The position numbers were made by a program, and so were the translations under genes. The notes below the pieces were generated by a model. That model was not told where the DNA came from. It made no database searches and saw only the letters and a list, made by a program, of their open reading frames with translations. 64,000 nt of DNA from Butyrivibrio hungatei (GTDB lineage Bacteria > Bacillota > Clostridia > Lachnospirales > Lachnospiraceae): NCBI RefSeq assembly GCF_900101605.1, contig NZ_FMUR01000005.1, forward strand, positions 124,001 to 188,000, given 5' to 3'. Positions 8,805-18,249 of this stretch are shown one piece after another (the first letter of the stretch is position 1; each line of letters begins with the position of its first letter).

Positions 8805-9772
8805 TGAAGCTTATTATTCAGATACCATGTTACAACGAGGCAGAAACGCTTGAAGTTGCGCTTAACGACCTGCCAAAACACATAGATGGAATTGATGAGA
8901 TTGAGTATCTTATCATCAATGACGGAAGTAAAGATAATACAGTAGATGTTGCCAGAAAATGGGGTGTCCAGAACATAGTAAGCTTTAAACAGAATCAGGG
9001 GCTTGCTAAAGGCTTTATTGCGGGACTGGACGGATGCCTTAGAAGTGGCGCGGATATTATTGTAAATACTGATGCAGACGATCAGTACAAAGGAGAGGAT
9101 ATCGAGAAGATTGTACGCCCGATACTTGACGGTGAAGCGGATATCGTTATCGGAGCAAGACCTATTGATGATACCGAGCATTTTTCTTTTGTGAAGAAAA
9201 AGCTTCAGCATTTTGGAAGCTGGATAGTAAGAAAGGCATCGAGTACCACAATTCCCGACGCACCGAGCGGTTTCAGAGCTTTTTCAAGAGAAGCTGCAAT
9301 GAAGCTCAATGTAGTAAATGATTATACATATACCTTGGAGACCATTGTTCAGGCCGGAAGAGAAAAAATCCCCATGACGAGTGTTCCGATCAGAACAAAT
9401 GCCGAACTTAGACCGTCAAGATTGTTTAAGAGCATTTGGGGATATGTAAAAAAATCAATGATAACCATACTCAGAGCATATGTCTTATATAAACCTCTTA
9501 AGGCGTTTTCATTGTTGTGCCTGCCGTTTTTGACAGTAGGAATGGCTATAGGTGTAAGATTCCTTTGGTTCATGGCTCACGGAACAAGCGGCGGACATGT
9601 TCAGTCTCTTATACTTGGATGCACGCTCATAATAATCGGCTTTTTGATTTTTGTAATAGGTGTTATGGCTGATACACTTGCTGCAAACAGGCGTATTTTG
9701 CAGGATGTGCAGTTCCATGTAAAGAGTATGGAATACATGAGAAGAGCCGGTGGGAATCAATTTGAGATATAA
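8804..9772 (+). CDS. Polyprenyl-phosphate glycosyltransferase, GT2 (DPM1/GtrB-like)
   Basis: A 322-residue enzyme expected to make a polyprenyl-phosphate-linked sugar at the cytoplasmic face. The GT-A domain has IQIPCYNEAETL at the start, LIINDGSKDNT near residue 38, a DADDQY metal motif near 90 and APSGFRAFSREA near 155. Two membrane helices follow (about 228-255 and 268-292), as in GtrB-type enzymes. It sits directly behind a GT-C-like enzyme, the usual partner that consumes such a donor on the outer face. The sugar is not predictable from the sequence. Confidence 0.87.
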   Translation: MKLIIQIPCYNEAETLEVALNDLPKHIDGIDEIEYLIINDGSKDNTVDVARKWGVQNIVSFKQNQGLAKGFIAGLDGCLRSGADIIVNTDADDQYKGEDIEKIVRPILDGEADIVIGARPIDDTEHFSFVKKKLQHFGSWIVRKASSTTIPDAPSGFRAFSREAAMKLNVVNDYTYTLETIVQAGREKIPMTSVPIRTNAELRPSRLFKSIWGYVKKSMITILRAYVLYKPLKAFSLLCLPFLTVGMAIGVRFLWFMAHGTSGGHVQSLILGCTLIIIGFLIFVIGVMADTLAANRRILQDVQFHVKSMEYMRRAGGNQFEI

Positions 9773-9791
9773 AAATTGGGGAGTTGAATAA

Positions 9792-10292
9792 ATGATATCA
9801 TATGTAAAAAGAATTGAGAGAATCAGAATTATAGTCGGATTGTTGCTGTTCTTTGGTGCTTTGTGTTGTTATTGCCTCAATATATCAGCTTCCGAGCAGG
9901 TAACCGGGAGTTTACAGACGGTAACGGAAGACATAGTTGCATACGATTCAATGGATGTATCTTCGGGAAGAGTAGATATTAAAGCGGGCGAAATAATACT
10001 TGTTGCTGACGAAGATTCGGAATGGTTGCATGTTTTATATCAGGGAAGCAATCTGTATATAAAGAAAACTGATGCTTCTGCCTTTGGAAAACTTGAAAAT
10101 GAGGACGCTGCAAAGGAACTTGAGAAGACTGCACAAATGGATAAATCTTGGATAGAATCCTATATTGTGCAGATGAAAGCTATAAGAAGCGGAAGGATAT
10201 GGAGAACTGTCATAGCGGTAATGATCGTAGCGGTCATTGTATTTATAGTGATGAATAGTATCAGAAGAAATACTTCTGGAAAAATAAAGTAA
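9792..10292 (+). CDS. Small membrane protein with an extracytoplasmic SH3-like segment
   Basis: A 166-residue protein with an N-terminal signal anchor (about residues 13-32), an external region of about 95 residues and a C-terminal helix (about 140-157) followed by a basic tail. The external part, with GRVDIKAGEIILVADEDSE, WLHVLYQGSNLYIKK and VDIKAG-type strands, resembles a bacterial SH3 wall-binding fold, though this is a pattern impression only. It has a GGGGAG ribosome binding site and lies between the DPM1-like and ligase-like genes, suggesting an accessory role at the wall face of this machinery. Confidence 0.55.
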   Translation: MISYVKRIERIRIIVGLLLFFGALCCYCLNISASEQVTGSLQTVTEDIVAYDSMDVSSGRVDIKAGEIILVADEDSEWLHVLYQGSNLYIKKTDASAFGKLENEDAAKELEKTAQMDKSWIESYIVQMKAIRSGRIWRTVIAVMIVAVIVFIVMNSIRRNTSGKIK

Positions 10293-10328
10293 AGGATAGT
10301 TATACGTTGTAGTTCTGTATATTTTGCT

Positions 10329-11990
10329 ATGAAACGAGATGAGAAGAAAGTAGATTATTGTTTGAATCATATAAGCGGAGGGAAAGATTCTTTTGAGGAT
10401 TTAAAAAACAGGATATATGAATATATTAATCCGGAGCCTGACAAAGGCTCCGATTATCTTGTTGATTATCTGGTAAGAGTCCTTCTTTTTTTGTTCCCGT
10501 TATATGTTTATGACAGTGTCGGAGTTATGGGGATATCCATGAAAGATATTCTTTTTGGCATTGTTGTTCTTATTATGACCGTGCGTTGTATAAGAAGTTT
10601 GCTTCGGAAAAAGATCTGTTTGGGAAAGAAAGAGCTTTTTATACTTGGAATTTTTGTAAGTGTGCTGGCATGTTTTTGTATACAGACAATAGCGCTGAGT
10701 GCTGAGGTTTCGCATACATATTTTTATGTCGGGATGTTTCTTTTGCCGTTTTGTGTAGGCTTTATTGAACGTAGCAAAAAATATTATATGAATATATTTG
10801 TTTCATCATACATCATTGTATATCTGAGTATATTTATATATATCTTTACAGCGAAAGCGACGTTTCTTGGTTTTGAAGAATATCTTGATGAAAGTTACAG
10901 GCTTGTGCCTTCTTTTTTACTTAGCAGTGCTGTTTGTGCCTTTTTATATATCATCGAAGAAAATAAGAAGAAGCAGATCTTATATCTTGTGCTGGAAGCG
11001 GTCGGATTGATTGTCCTTTTTCTGTACGGAGATACGGTGGCATTTATGATGCTGCTTATTTTTTTGATGTGTCTTCAGTTTGTAAGAAGAGCGACAGTGA
11101 ACTTTGTTAAGAAGAATCTGATCCTTTTGTTTGTATTTGCCTTTTGTGCATCCAATGTTCCGATACTTGCGCGTTTTGGAACAATCGGGATCAATAGATC
11201 GTTTAATCTTAAATATAGTATTTGCATAGATATGTTTATTGCGATAGCCTGCTTTTTTATTGCCGGATATTGGGATCGTATTCCAAAAGATCATAAGGAA
11301 GATTGCATTGTTATGGTGAAATTTTCTGCAATATTTAAGCAAGCTGTTCTTATACTGATTGTTCTTCTCGGTCTATGCTTTGTTTTTGGAAGTAAGGCGG
11401 ATAGTCTTTTGGGAGGATTCGGAGGAGAGGTTTTAACGGGATTTTCCGGGGCTTTATGGGATTCTGTCAGCAGTTCATACGGTGAATTGTGGCATGTGCT
11501 TGAAGTATATGGAATTGTCGGAAGTGCGGTGCTGATCATATTCTCTGTGTTTATCTTGAATATACTTTATAAAGCCTGGAAGAATCATGAGACAACAGAA
11601 GAAGAGAAGGGATATATCATGATAACTCTTCTTTTTATAGTGCAGAGTTTATTTTATCCTTTTACTTCTGTGTCAATGCCTTCATTTCTGATATTTGCGG
11701 GATTTGCGTTTAAGGCGGCATGGAAGAGTAATTACATATCGAAAGATGAGAAAACAGATTCGGGCAACAGTTTTGATGCGATTTCAAAAATGGAGATTTT
11801 CTTTATAACAGTATTTTCATCGGCACTACTTGTTTTGGTAGCTTTTGCATTATATAGGACCTTTGTTCCTGCAGGCGCCGAAGGCGGTGACAGCTCACTT
11901 GTGCAGACAGTGATCGAGCAAAAGGAACAACAGACTATAACTATGGATGAGAAAGAGAATAATAATGAAGAGAAAGAAAATGGCTTATAA
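10329..11990 (+). CDS. O-antigen ligase/polymerase-like membrane protein
   Basis: A 553-residue polytopic protein with roughly 12 helices between residues 48 and 510, a 50-residue cytoplasmic N-terminus and an acidic C-terminal tail. The large external loop near residues 355-385 leads into GELWHVLEVYGIVG (H389, E392), which fits the His...Glu-x-Gly pattern of the WaaL/Wzy family. I infer it joins or polymerises lipid-linked glycan on the outer face. Only a poor ribosome binding site precedes ATG 10329. Its end overlaps the next gene's start, implying coupling. Confidence 0.6.
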   Translation: MKRDEKKVDYCLNHISGGKDSFEDLKNRIYEYINPEPDKGSDYLVDYLVRVLLFLFPLYVYDSVGVMGISMKDILFGIVVLIMTVRCIRSLLRKKICLGKKELFILGIFVSVLACFCIQTIALSAEVSHTYFYVGMFLLPFCVGFIERSKKYYMNIFVSSYIIVYLSIFIYIFTAKATFLGFEEYLDESYRLVPSFLLSSAVCAFLYIIEENKKKQILYLVLEAVGLIVLFLYGDTVAFMMLLIFLMCLQFVRRATVNFVKKNLILLFVFAFCASNVPILARFGTIGINRSFNLKYSICIDMFIAIACFFIAGYWDRIPKDHKEDCIVMVKFSAIFKQAVLILIVLLGLCFVFGSKADSLLGGFGGEVLTGFSGALWDSVSSSYGELWHVLEVYGIVGSAVLIIFSVFILNILYKAWKNHETTEEEKGYIMITLLFIVQSLFYPFTSVSMPSFLIFAGFAFKAAWKSNYISKDEKTDSGNSFDAISKMEIFFITVFSSALLVLVAFALYRTFVPAGAEGGDSSLVQTVIEQKEQQTITMDEKENNNEEKENGL

Positions 11991-13383
11991 GAATAAAAAG
12001 CTTGGGCGGGGATTGTTTATTGGATTAATGTGCCTGATAGGAATAACCATTATTATCGGAGCTGCGTTTATTGTGCTAAGGCCTTACAAGATTACACTTG
12101 ATCTTGGTGACGGATCGGCACCTATGACAAAAATATACACGGTAAACGCGGGAAAAATAGATTTGGGCATACCTAAACGTTCAGGGTATAGATTTACGGG
12201 ATGGACAGGTTCGAACGGAACCAAACCGCAGATAGATATTGCAGTCGGAAACGGAGTGCTTGGAAATCTCTGCTATACAGCCAATTGGTCAACCAATCTC
12301 GATGTTACATGTCAGGACTGGATAGTTGATAAGAATGGAAATATGATACGAGAGATAACTGATGAAGTCGATCGGTTTCTTGATGAAGGCGGAAGCTCAA
12401 AGGAATATACTGTCCAGAAAAGGACTGTTCAGGTTAAAAAGGGAACGGTAGTGAGCGCGTCGAAATGGGGAGAAGACAAGGATTATAAAGCATATTCCGA
12501 CAAATATATGTATGTCGGTGCATCAAAGGATGTTACCGTAAATGAAGACGGAGCGGTGCTTTTTAGATATTTTTATCCGATTCTTGATGTGAATTATGCT
12601 TTAGATGGCGAGAATGCCACAAATAATGCTGATATAGCTTTTTTTGATCTGTATGTAGACGGAGAACTTGTAGATGAGGGTGCTTATGATTTTTGCGGTG
12701 CCATACCTTACGGATCGGAATATAAGATTGCATTAAAGAATGTCAATCCTCTTTATCAGTACGACAGTACGAAAGAAATTGCAGGTAAAATGTCTGATTC
12801 AAGAGGTGTGGCAACCGCACGTTTTATGACCAGAGAAGGTAATTGTAAGGTTACCTGTGAAGATTGGGTTATAGACGCATCGGGCAAGAGAATAAAAGAA
12901 ATTACTTCTGAAGTTGATAAATTTCTGGCTGAAGGTAAGAGTAAGAAAGAGTATCATTCTCTTGGCAGAAATGTGAATTTTAGCAAAGGTGATATTGTCA
13001 GCGGAGAACTTTGGGGATGTGATAATTCCAAAGGAGCTTATAGCAGCGGCTATGTATATGTATCTTCTTCAAAAGGAGTTTCGGTCGATGAAAAGGGTGC
13101 GAAAGTATATCGCTATTTTTATCCGGTTCTTGATGTGAATGGTGAGCTAAACGATGAGGTCTTAAAAAATACAAGTAAGATAGCGAAGTTTAATGTATAT
13201 GTCGATGGAAAGGCTGTTGCGGAAAATATTGCAGATTTCTTTGAAGGAGTTCCTTATGGATCGGAGTATGAAATAAAAGATATTAAAACTGAAACCGGAT
13301 ATGAGCTTTTAAAAGATGACTATTCGGGAGTAATGGGAACTATAGAGAACTGTGTGGATTTAAGATTTAAAGCTGCAAGCTGA
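11965..13383 (+). CDS. Membrane-anchored surface protein with InlB repeat and two large tandem repeats
   Basis: A 472-residue protein. After a basic N-terminus and one hydrophobic anchor (about residues 12-34) comes a Listeria-Bacteroides (InlB B-type) repeat, recognisable by TLDLGDGS and a GYRFTGWTG motif. Two homologous blocks of about 165 residues follow; each contains VTC-x-DW-(I/V), EITxEVD(K/R)FL, a YFYP(I/V)LDVN strand and a VDG...PYGSEY(E/K)I end. Candidate starts are 11947, 11965 and 11980; none has a strong ribosome binding site, and I choose ATG 11965, inside the previous gene. It has no sortase motif. Probably a wall-facing accessory or substrate of the glycan machinery. Confidence 0.65.
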   Translation: MKRKKMAYKNKKLGRGLFIGLMCLIGITIIIGAAFIVLRPYKITLDLGDGSAPMTKIYTVNAGKIDLGIPKRSGYRFTGWTGSNGTKPQIDIAVGNGVLGNLCYTANWSTNLDVTCQDWIVDKNGNMIREITDEVDRFLDEGGSSKEYTVQKRTVQVKKGTVVSASKWGEDKDYKAYSDKYMYVGASKDVTVNEDGAVLFRYFYPILDVNYALDGENATNNADIAFFDLYVDGELVDEGAYDFCGAIPYGSEYKIALKNVNPLYQYDSTKEIAGKMSDSRGVATARFMTREGNCKVTCEDWVIDASGKRIKEITSEVDKFLAEGKSKKEYHSLGRNVNFSKGDIVSGELWGCDNSKGAYSSGYVYVSSSKGVSVDEKGAKVYRYFYPVLDVNGELNDEVLKNTSKIAKFNVYVDGKAVAENIADFFEGVPYGSEYEIKDIKTETGYELLKDDYSGVMGTIENCVDLRFKAAS

Positions 13384-13392
13384 TAAAAAATG

Positions 13393-13440
13393 AAGGTGCT
13401 GTGAAAACGATTTTTGATATTTCACAGCACCTTTGATTTT
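13393..13440. terminator. Bidirectional terminator between convergent units
   Basis: AAGGTGCTGTGAAA (13393-13406) pairs perfectly over 14 bp with 13420-13433, with T-rich sequence after it on the plus strand and on the minus strand. It separates the surface-protein gene from aroA. Confidence 0.85.
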
Positions 13441-13444
13441 TATA

Positions 13445-14776
13445 TTATCTTGTCAGGTTCTTCAGATCTTCAAAGAATGTAGGATAGGAGATTGATACGC
13501 ACTCCGAATCCTGTATGACGGTTGGGCCTTCAGCGGCGAGCGATGCAATCGCAAAGCTCATTGCAAGTCTGTGGTCGGCGTGACAGTTGATGCTTGCACC
13601 AAATAGCGGTTTTCCGCCACGGATTATCATACCGTCGTCTGTAGCTTCCGCATCGCAACCCATTGCGGTGAGGTTCTCGACAACAGAGGCGATACGGTTT
13701 GATTCTTTTACTTTGAGTTCTGCGGCGTCGCGGATAATTGTCTCACAGTCGGCAGTTGCGGCAAGAACCGCAACTACGGGAAGTTCATCTATCATAGTCG
13801 GTATGTCTTTTCCGCCGATAATGAATTTACCGTTTTCGTTTCCGCAGAGCTTACTGTATCTTACGAGGATGTCGGCTCTTGATTCCTGAGAATTGTCTTC
13901 GTTAAGGAGAGTGATGTCTGCCCCCATTTTTTTCAAAACATTTATGATTCCCGCGCGTGTCTTGTTGACACCGACGTTTTTGATAAGAAGCTCGGATCCG
14001 GGAACGATAAGAGCTGCTGCGATAAAGTAGGCGGCAGAAGATATGTCGCCCGGTACATTGATGTCGATTCCGTGAAGCGCCCTTCCGGGATGAAGGATGG
14101 CAGAGGCTGTTCCGTCATTTGCAGTCTCGTTGTGAATGTCGGCACCAAAAGCGGAGAGCATTATCTCTGTGTGGTTTCTTGAAAGAGCAGGTTCGTGAAC
14201 GATAGTATCGCCTTCGGCGTAGAGCCCTGCGAGTATGATCGCGGACTTAACCTGTGCGGAGGCGACGGGGCTTGTATAATCAATTCCTTTTAGTGTCTTG
14301 CCGCCTTCGATATTAAGCGGAGCACAGCCGTTTCCGCGCGCGGATGTTATAGATGCCCCCATAAGTGTAAGAGGATCGATAACTCTTTTCATAGGACGCT
14401 GTTCTATTGAAGAGTCGCCTGTGATCGAGGTGTCGAAAGGTTGCGCTGCAAGAATTCCGGACATGAGACGAGTCGTTGTTCCGCTGTTTCCGGTATAAAG
14501 AGTCTCGATGGGAGCGGAGAGACCGTTTAATCCCTTTCCGTGAACGGTTATCTTTTTGACATTTTTATATTCGTCTTCTTCGCGGTCTATTGTTATTCCG
14601 AGCTTTCTGAAGCAGTCAATGGTTGAAAGACAATCGGCACTTTCAAGAAAACCCGTGATGGTGGTATCACCCTCGGCAAGTGCGCCGAACATAATGCTTC
14701 TGTGAGATATTGATTTATCGCCTGGAACTGTAACTTCCCCTCTTAATGGACCTCTGGCTTTTTCTAGTGTAGTCAT
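13445..14776 (-). CDS. aroA: 3-phosphoshikimate 1-carboxyvinyltransferase (EPSP synthase)
   Basis: A 443-residue cytoplasmic enzyme joining shikimate-3-phosphate and phosphoenolpyruvate in the shikimate pathway. Seen directly: PGDKSISHRS (substrate-binding lysine) near residue 20, LYTGNSGTTTRL near 92, SVEQRPM-like SSIEQRPMKR near 125, and KVKESNRIASV near 345. Length is normal. The start has an AAGGAGA site in the minus-strand reading. It lies 17 bases downstream of tyrA on the same strand, so the two aromatic amino acid genes form an operon. Confidence 0.95.
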   Translation of the reverse strand: MTTLEKARGPLRGEVTVPGDKSISHRSIMFGALAEGDTTITGFLESADCLSTIDCFRKLGITIDREEDEYKNVKKITVHGKGLNGLSAPIETLYTGNSGTTTRLMSGILAAQPFDTSITGDSSIEQRPMKRVIDPLTLMGASITSARGNGCAPLNIEGGKTLKGIDYTSPVASAQVKSAIILAGLYAEGDTIVHEPALSRNHTEIMLSAFGADIHNETANDGTASAILHPGRALHGIDINVPGDISSAAYFIAAALIVPGSELLIKNVGVNKTRAGIINVLKKMGADITLLNEDNSQESRADILVRYSKLCGNENGKFIIGGKDIPTMIDELPVVAVLAATADCETIIRDAAELKVKESNRIASVVENLTAMGCDAEATDDGMIIRGGKPLFGASINCHADHRLAMSFAIASLAAEGPTVIQDSECVSISYPTFFEDLKNLTR

Positions 14777-14793
14777 GTGAGTCTCCTTGTTTT

Positions 14794-15888
14794 TTACAGA
14801 TAGATGTTATAACCGTTACTTTTAAGTACGCTGTTTGCTTTGTCGAGACCTTCCTTGTCGTGAAGTTCGATCCGTAATGTACCGCGCTCGTATTCCCTGT
14901 TGTGCACGATACCGATGTTTTTAATATTAATTTCATTGTCGGACAAAAGAGTCGCAACTTTGGCAAGTCTGCCCGGATGGTCGTCAATCTCAACCGTTAT
15001 CTCGTAAACTTTCTGAATGGGGCCGCTTGATGTCGTGATAAATGACTCTCTGTATTCTCTCGCTTTTGAGAAAAATTCAAAGAGTTTCTCATTGTCTTTT
15101 TCATCGATTGCAAGTTTGATGTCATATAAGGAATCGATGTATTTTGACAAAAGATCTGAGATATTTGCCGAATTGGTCGTACAGATCTGTTGCCACATAA
15201 CGGGAGAAGATGATGATATTCTTGTTATGTCCTTGAAACCGCCCGCTGCGATTGTTTTCATAAGTTCATCTTCAGAATCGTTGTCTTTTACAAGGTTAAC
15301 GAGCGAAGCGGAGATCACGTGCGGAACGTGGCTTATCGCCGCAGTGATATAGTCGTGCTGCTTATATTCAACAACAAGCGGGATCGCACCGATCGTCTTT
15401 ACCAGGTCATAGTATCTTTTTAACCTGTCTTCATCCGTGATGTTTGTCTTTGTCAGGATGTAGTACGCATTTTGCAAAAGAGAGGACTTGGAGTTGTTAA
15501 AACCGATCCTTTCGGTACCTGCCATTGGATGGCCGCCGATAAATTGATCTTCAAGTCCGAGTTCTTTTATCTTCTCATGTATTCCGTTTTTGACGCTTCC
15601 GATATCCGTGAGCGTTGTTTTTTTATTCAAAAAAGGAAGGAGCTTTTGGATATTATCATTGTTGCACTCAACGGGAGCGCACAAAAAGATATAATCGCAA
15701 TCGCTGAAATCTGCGCCGATCTCATAGAGGGGAGTGTCGATTATCCCTTCGGCATGCGCGGTATCTACGGTCTCTTTGTGAGGAGTGTAGGCGATTATCT
15801 TTGAAGACGGCTCATTTTCCTTTATTGCCCTGGCAATCGATCCGCCGATAAGTCCGAGGCCTATAAAACCATAGGTCGTATTGTTCAT
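14794..15888 (-). CDS. tyrA: Prephenate dehydrogenase with C-terminal ACT domain
   Basis: A 364-residue enzyme of tyrosine synthesis that oxidatively decarboxylates prephenate. The Rossmann start GFIGLGLIGGSIARAI (residues 7-22) binds NAD(P). GGHPMAGTE near residue 117 and the HDYITAAISHVPH segment near 180 carry catalytic/substrate residues. Residues from about 295 form an ACT regulatory domain (VEIDDHPGRLAKVATLL), so feedback control by an amino acid, probably tyrosine, is likely. It is the first gene of the minus-strand tyrA-aroA unit and has a good promoter upstream. Confidence 0.93.
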   Translation of the reverse strand: MNNTTYGFIGLGLIGGSIARAIKENEPSSKIIAYTPHKETVDTAHAEGIIDTPLYEIGADFSDCDYIFLCAPVECNNDNIQKLLPFLNKKTTLTDIGSVKNGIHEKIKELGLEDQFIGGHPMAGTERIGFNNSKSSLLQNAYYILTKTNITDEDRLKRYYDLVKTIGAIPLVVEYKQHDYITAAISHVPHVISASLVNLVKDNDSEDELMKTIAAGGFKDITRISSSSPVMWQQICTTNSANISDLLSKYIDSLYDIKLAIDEKDNEKLFEFFSKAREYRESFITTSSGPIQKVYEITVEIDDHPGRLAKVATLLSDNEINIKNIGIVHNREYERGTLRIELHDKEGLDKANSVLKSNGYNIYL

Positions 15889-15929
15889 AAAAGGTAGAAC
15901 CCCCTAAAATCATGTATTCTTGTGAAAAA

Positions 15930-15958
15930 ACTATAACACTTTAATGTGCGAAAATCAA
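15930..15958 (-). promoter_or_regulatory. Promoter of tyrA-aroA
   Basis: Read on the minus strand, TTGATT (15958-15953) and TATAGT (15935-15930) are separated by exactly 17 bases, about 40 bases before the tyrA start. Confidence 0.65.
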
Positions 15959-16129
15959 TTATGAACCCTTACCATATGTGGCGGAAAAAGATACTGCAAC
16001 TTTTGTGCATAATCGCCCAGAATACTTGTTTCAGATACATGTTTTTAGTAAAATATTATTATAAGTCTTTGGGGAATTGTATCATATCTCATACATAATA
16101 CCCAAAATTGAGCGACTGGAGGATAAGAT

Positions 16130-18220
16130 ATGAACGTTTACACAACTGATAAGATTCGTAACGTGGTACTGCTCGGACATGGTGGAGCCGGAAAGACAAC
16201 CTTAGCTGAAGCAATGGCTTATCTTGCCGGTATTACATCAAGGATGGGGACAGTGGAGGATGGAAATACTCTGAGTGATTTCGATAAGGAGGAGCAGAAG
16301 AGGCACATTTCTATAAGCACATCGGCTATTCCGCTTGAGTGGGACGGACACAAGATCAACATTTTGGATACTCCCGGATTTTTTGATTTTGTCGGGGAAG
16401 TAGAGGAAGCAATCAGCGTAGCGGATGCAGCGATTATCGTCGTTTCCGGAAAAGCGGGAATTGAAGTCGGAACAGAGAAGGCATGGGAACTTTGCGAGAA
16501 ATACAAGATTCCGCGCATGGTATTTGTTTCCGATATGGATATAGATGATGTTTCCTACAGACAGGTTGTGCAGGATATGACTGATAAGTACGGCAAGAAG
16601 ATGGCTCCTTTTAACCTGCCTATCCGTGAAAATGAGAAGTTTGTGGGATATGTAAATGTAATTCAGGAGAAAGGTTTTAAGTGGTCGGGAAAAGAAGTTG
16701 TTGAGTGCGATGTTCCCGAGTACAACCTTCAGAATCTTAAGATATGCAGAGATACCCTTATTGAAACCGTTGCGGAAACTTCGGAAGAGTTTATGGAAAG
16801 ATACTTTAACGGTGAGACTTTCTCAGAGTCCGAGATAAGAGCTGCGGTAAGGACCAACGTGTGCGACGGAAGCATTGTTCCCATAGAGATGGGATCGAGT
16901 ACGCTGTGTCAGGGTATCTACACGCTTCTTGACGATATCGTAAAGTACATGCCAAGTCCCGAGAATCGCAAGATGGCGGGTATCAATACAAACACAAACG
17001 AGATTTTTGAAGCGGACTTTGACTTCTCCAAGCCAAAGACAGCTTTCGTATTTAAAACAATGATCGATCCTTTCATCGGTAAATATTCACTCATAAAGGT
17101 AAGATCCGGTGTCCTTAAGCCCGATGATGTTATGTTCGTTGCGGATAAGGATATGGAAGTTAAGATAGGAAAGCTCTATATTCTTCAGGGAAATAAGACA
17201 ACAGAAGTTTCGGAGCTTCATGCGGGCGACCTAGGTGCACTTCAAAAGATTGATGTTGCAACGGGAGATACTCTTTCTACCAAGGGAACACCCATACAGT
17301 ATGCAAAGATGGATATTTCGCAGCCGTATACCGTTATGAGATATCATGCGCAGAATAAGAGCGATATTGATAAGATCGCACAGTCTCTTGCCAAGATAGC
17401 TGCGGAAGATCAGACGATAAGGGTTGTGAATGATGCGGAGAACCGTCAGACACTTCTTTACGGAATGGGTGACATGCACCTTGAGGTTATCCAGAATAAG
17501 TTAAAAGATGTATATAAAGTTTCGATTGACCTGACTAAACCCAAGGTTGCATTTAGAGAGACAATCAGGAAAAATTCCGATGTGGAATACAAATATAAGA
17601 AGCAGACCGGCGGACACGGACAGTACGGACATGTTAAGATGCGCTTTGCGCCTCTGGGAGATCCTACGGTTCCTTATACATTCGATCAGGAAGTTGTCGG
17701 CGGCGCTGTTCCTAAGAACTTCTTCCCTGCAGTTGAAAAAGGAATCGCAGAGTCGGTGCAGAGAGGCCCCCTTGCGGCATATCCCGTTGTCGGCGTTAAA
17801 GCAACTCTTTATGACGGATCGTATCATCCTGTTGACTCGTCCGAGATGGCATTTAAGGTTGCTGCATCAAATGCTTTCAAAAAAGGCTTCATGGATGCAA
17901 CTCCCGTTCTTCTTGAGCCTATAGTATCTCTTAAAGTCACGGTTCCCGAAAACTATACAGGTGACGTAATGGGTGATCTTAACAAGAGAAGAGGCAGAGT
18001 GCTCGGAATGAATCCATCGCTTACGGGCAAGCAGGTTATTGAAGCTGAGATTCCTCAGATGGAACTCTATGGCTATTGCACACAGCTTCGCTCAATGACC
18101 GGCGGAAGCGGAGAGTACGAGTATACATTTAACAGATATGAGCAGGCACCTTCGGATGTTCAGGCAAAAGAAGTTGAGGCAAGAGCAGAAAAGGTTGCTG
18201 CTGCAAATGCAGAAGAATAA
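16130..18220 (+). CDS. Elongation factor G paralogue (EF-G-like translational GTPase)
   Basis: A 696-residue protein with the full EF-G domain plan: GTPase domain (about 1-280), domain II (about 305-385), domain III, domain IV (PKVAFRETI onward, with GHGQYGHVKMRF) and a C-terminal domain V with RRGRVLGM. G1 is GHGGAGKT (16-23) and G3 is DTPG (80-83). The G4 position reads SDMD (134-137) instead of NKxD, although the frame is intact. The divergent N-terminus (VVLLGHGGAGKTTLAEAM) marks the EF-G-like/EF-G2 group, not the canonical fusA product found beside rpsG/tuf. It is monocistronic with a GGAGG site and its own terminator. Role is probably accessory or stress-related translation; not established. 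Confidence 0.85.
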   Translation: MNVYTTDKIRNVVLLGHGGAGKTTLAEAMAYLAGITSRMGTVEDGNTLSDFDKEEQKRHISISTSAIPLEWDGHKINILDTPGFFDFVGEVEEAISVADAAIIVVSGKAGIEVGTEKAWELCEKYKIPRMVFVSDMDIDDVSYRQVVQDMTDKYGKKMAPFNLPIRENEKFVGYVNVIQEKGFKWSGKEVVECDVPEYNLQNLKICRDTLIETVAETSEEFMERYFNGETFSESEIRAAVRTNVCDGSIVPIEMGSSTLCQGIYTLLDDIVKYMPSPENRKMAGINTNTNEIFEADFDFSKPKTAFVFKTMIDPFIGKYSLIKVRSGVLKPDDVMFVADKDMEVKIGKLYILQGNKTTEVSELHAGDLGALQKIDVATGDTLSTKGTPIQYAKMDISQPYTVMRYHAQNKSDIDKIAQSLAKIAAEDQTIRVVNDAENRQTLLYGMGDMHLEVIQNKLKDVYKVSIDLTKPKVAFRETIRKNSDVEYKYKKQTGGHGQYGHVKMRFAPLGDPTVPYTFDQEVVGGAVPKNFFPAVEKGIAESVQRGPLAAYPVVGVKATLYDGSYHPVDSSEMAFKVAASNAFKKGFMDATPVLLEPIVSLKVTVPENYTGDVMGDLNKRRGRVLGMNPSLTGKQVIEAEIPQMELYGYCTQLRSMTGGSGEYEYTFNRYEQAPSDVQAKEVEARAEKVAAANAEE

Positions 18221-18249
18221 AATTGGTATTTTACATTAATTAAAATAAG

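Noticed and set aside
1-13383. Mobile element or phage origin of the glycan region
   Set aside because: No transposase, integrase, terminal repeats or att-like duplications were seen; the region may still vary between strains but the sequence does not prove transfer.
15889-16129. T-box or amino-acid attenuator before tyrA
   Set aside because: The tyrA leader is only about 35 bases and lacks a T-box sequence or terminator.
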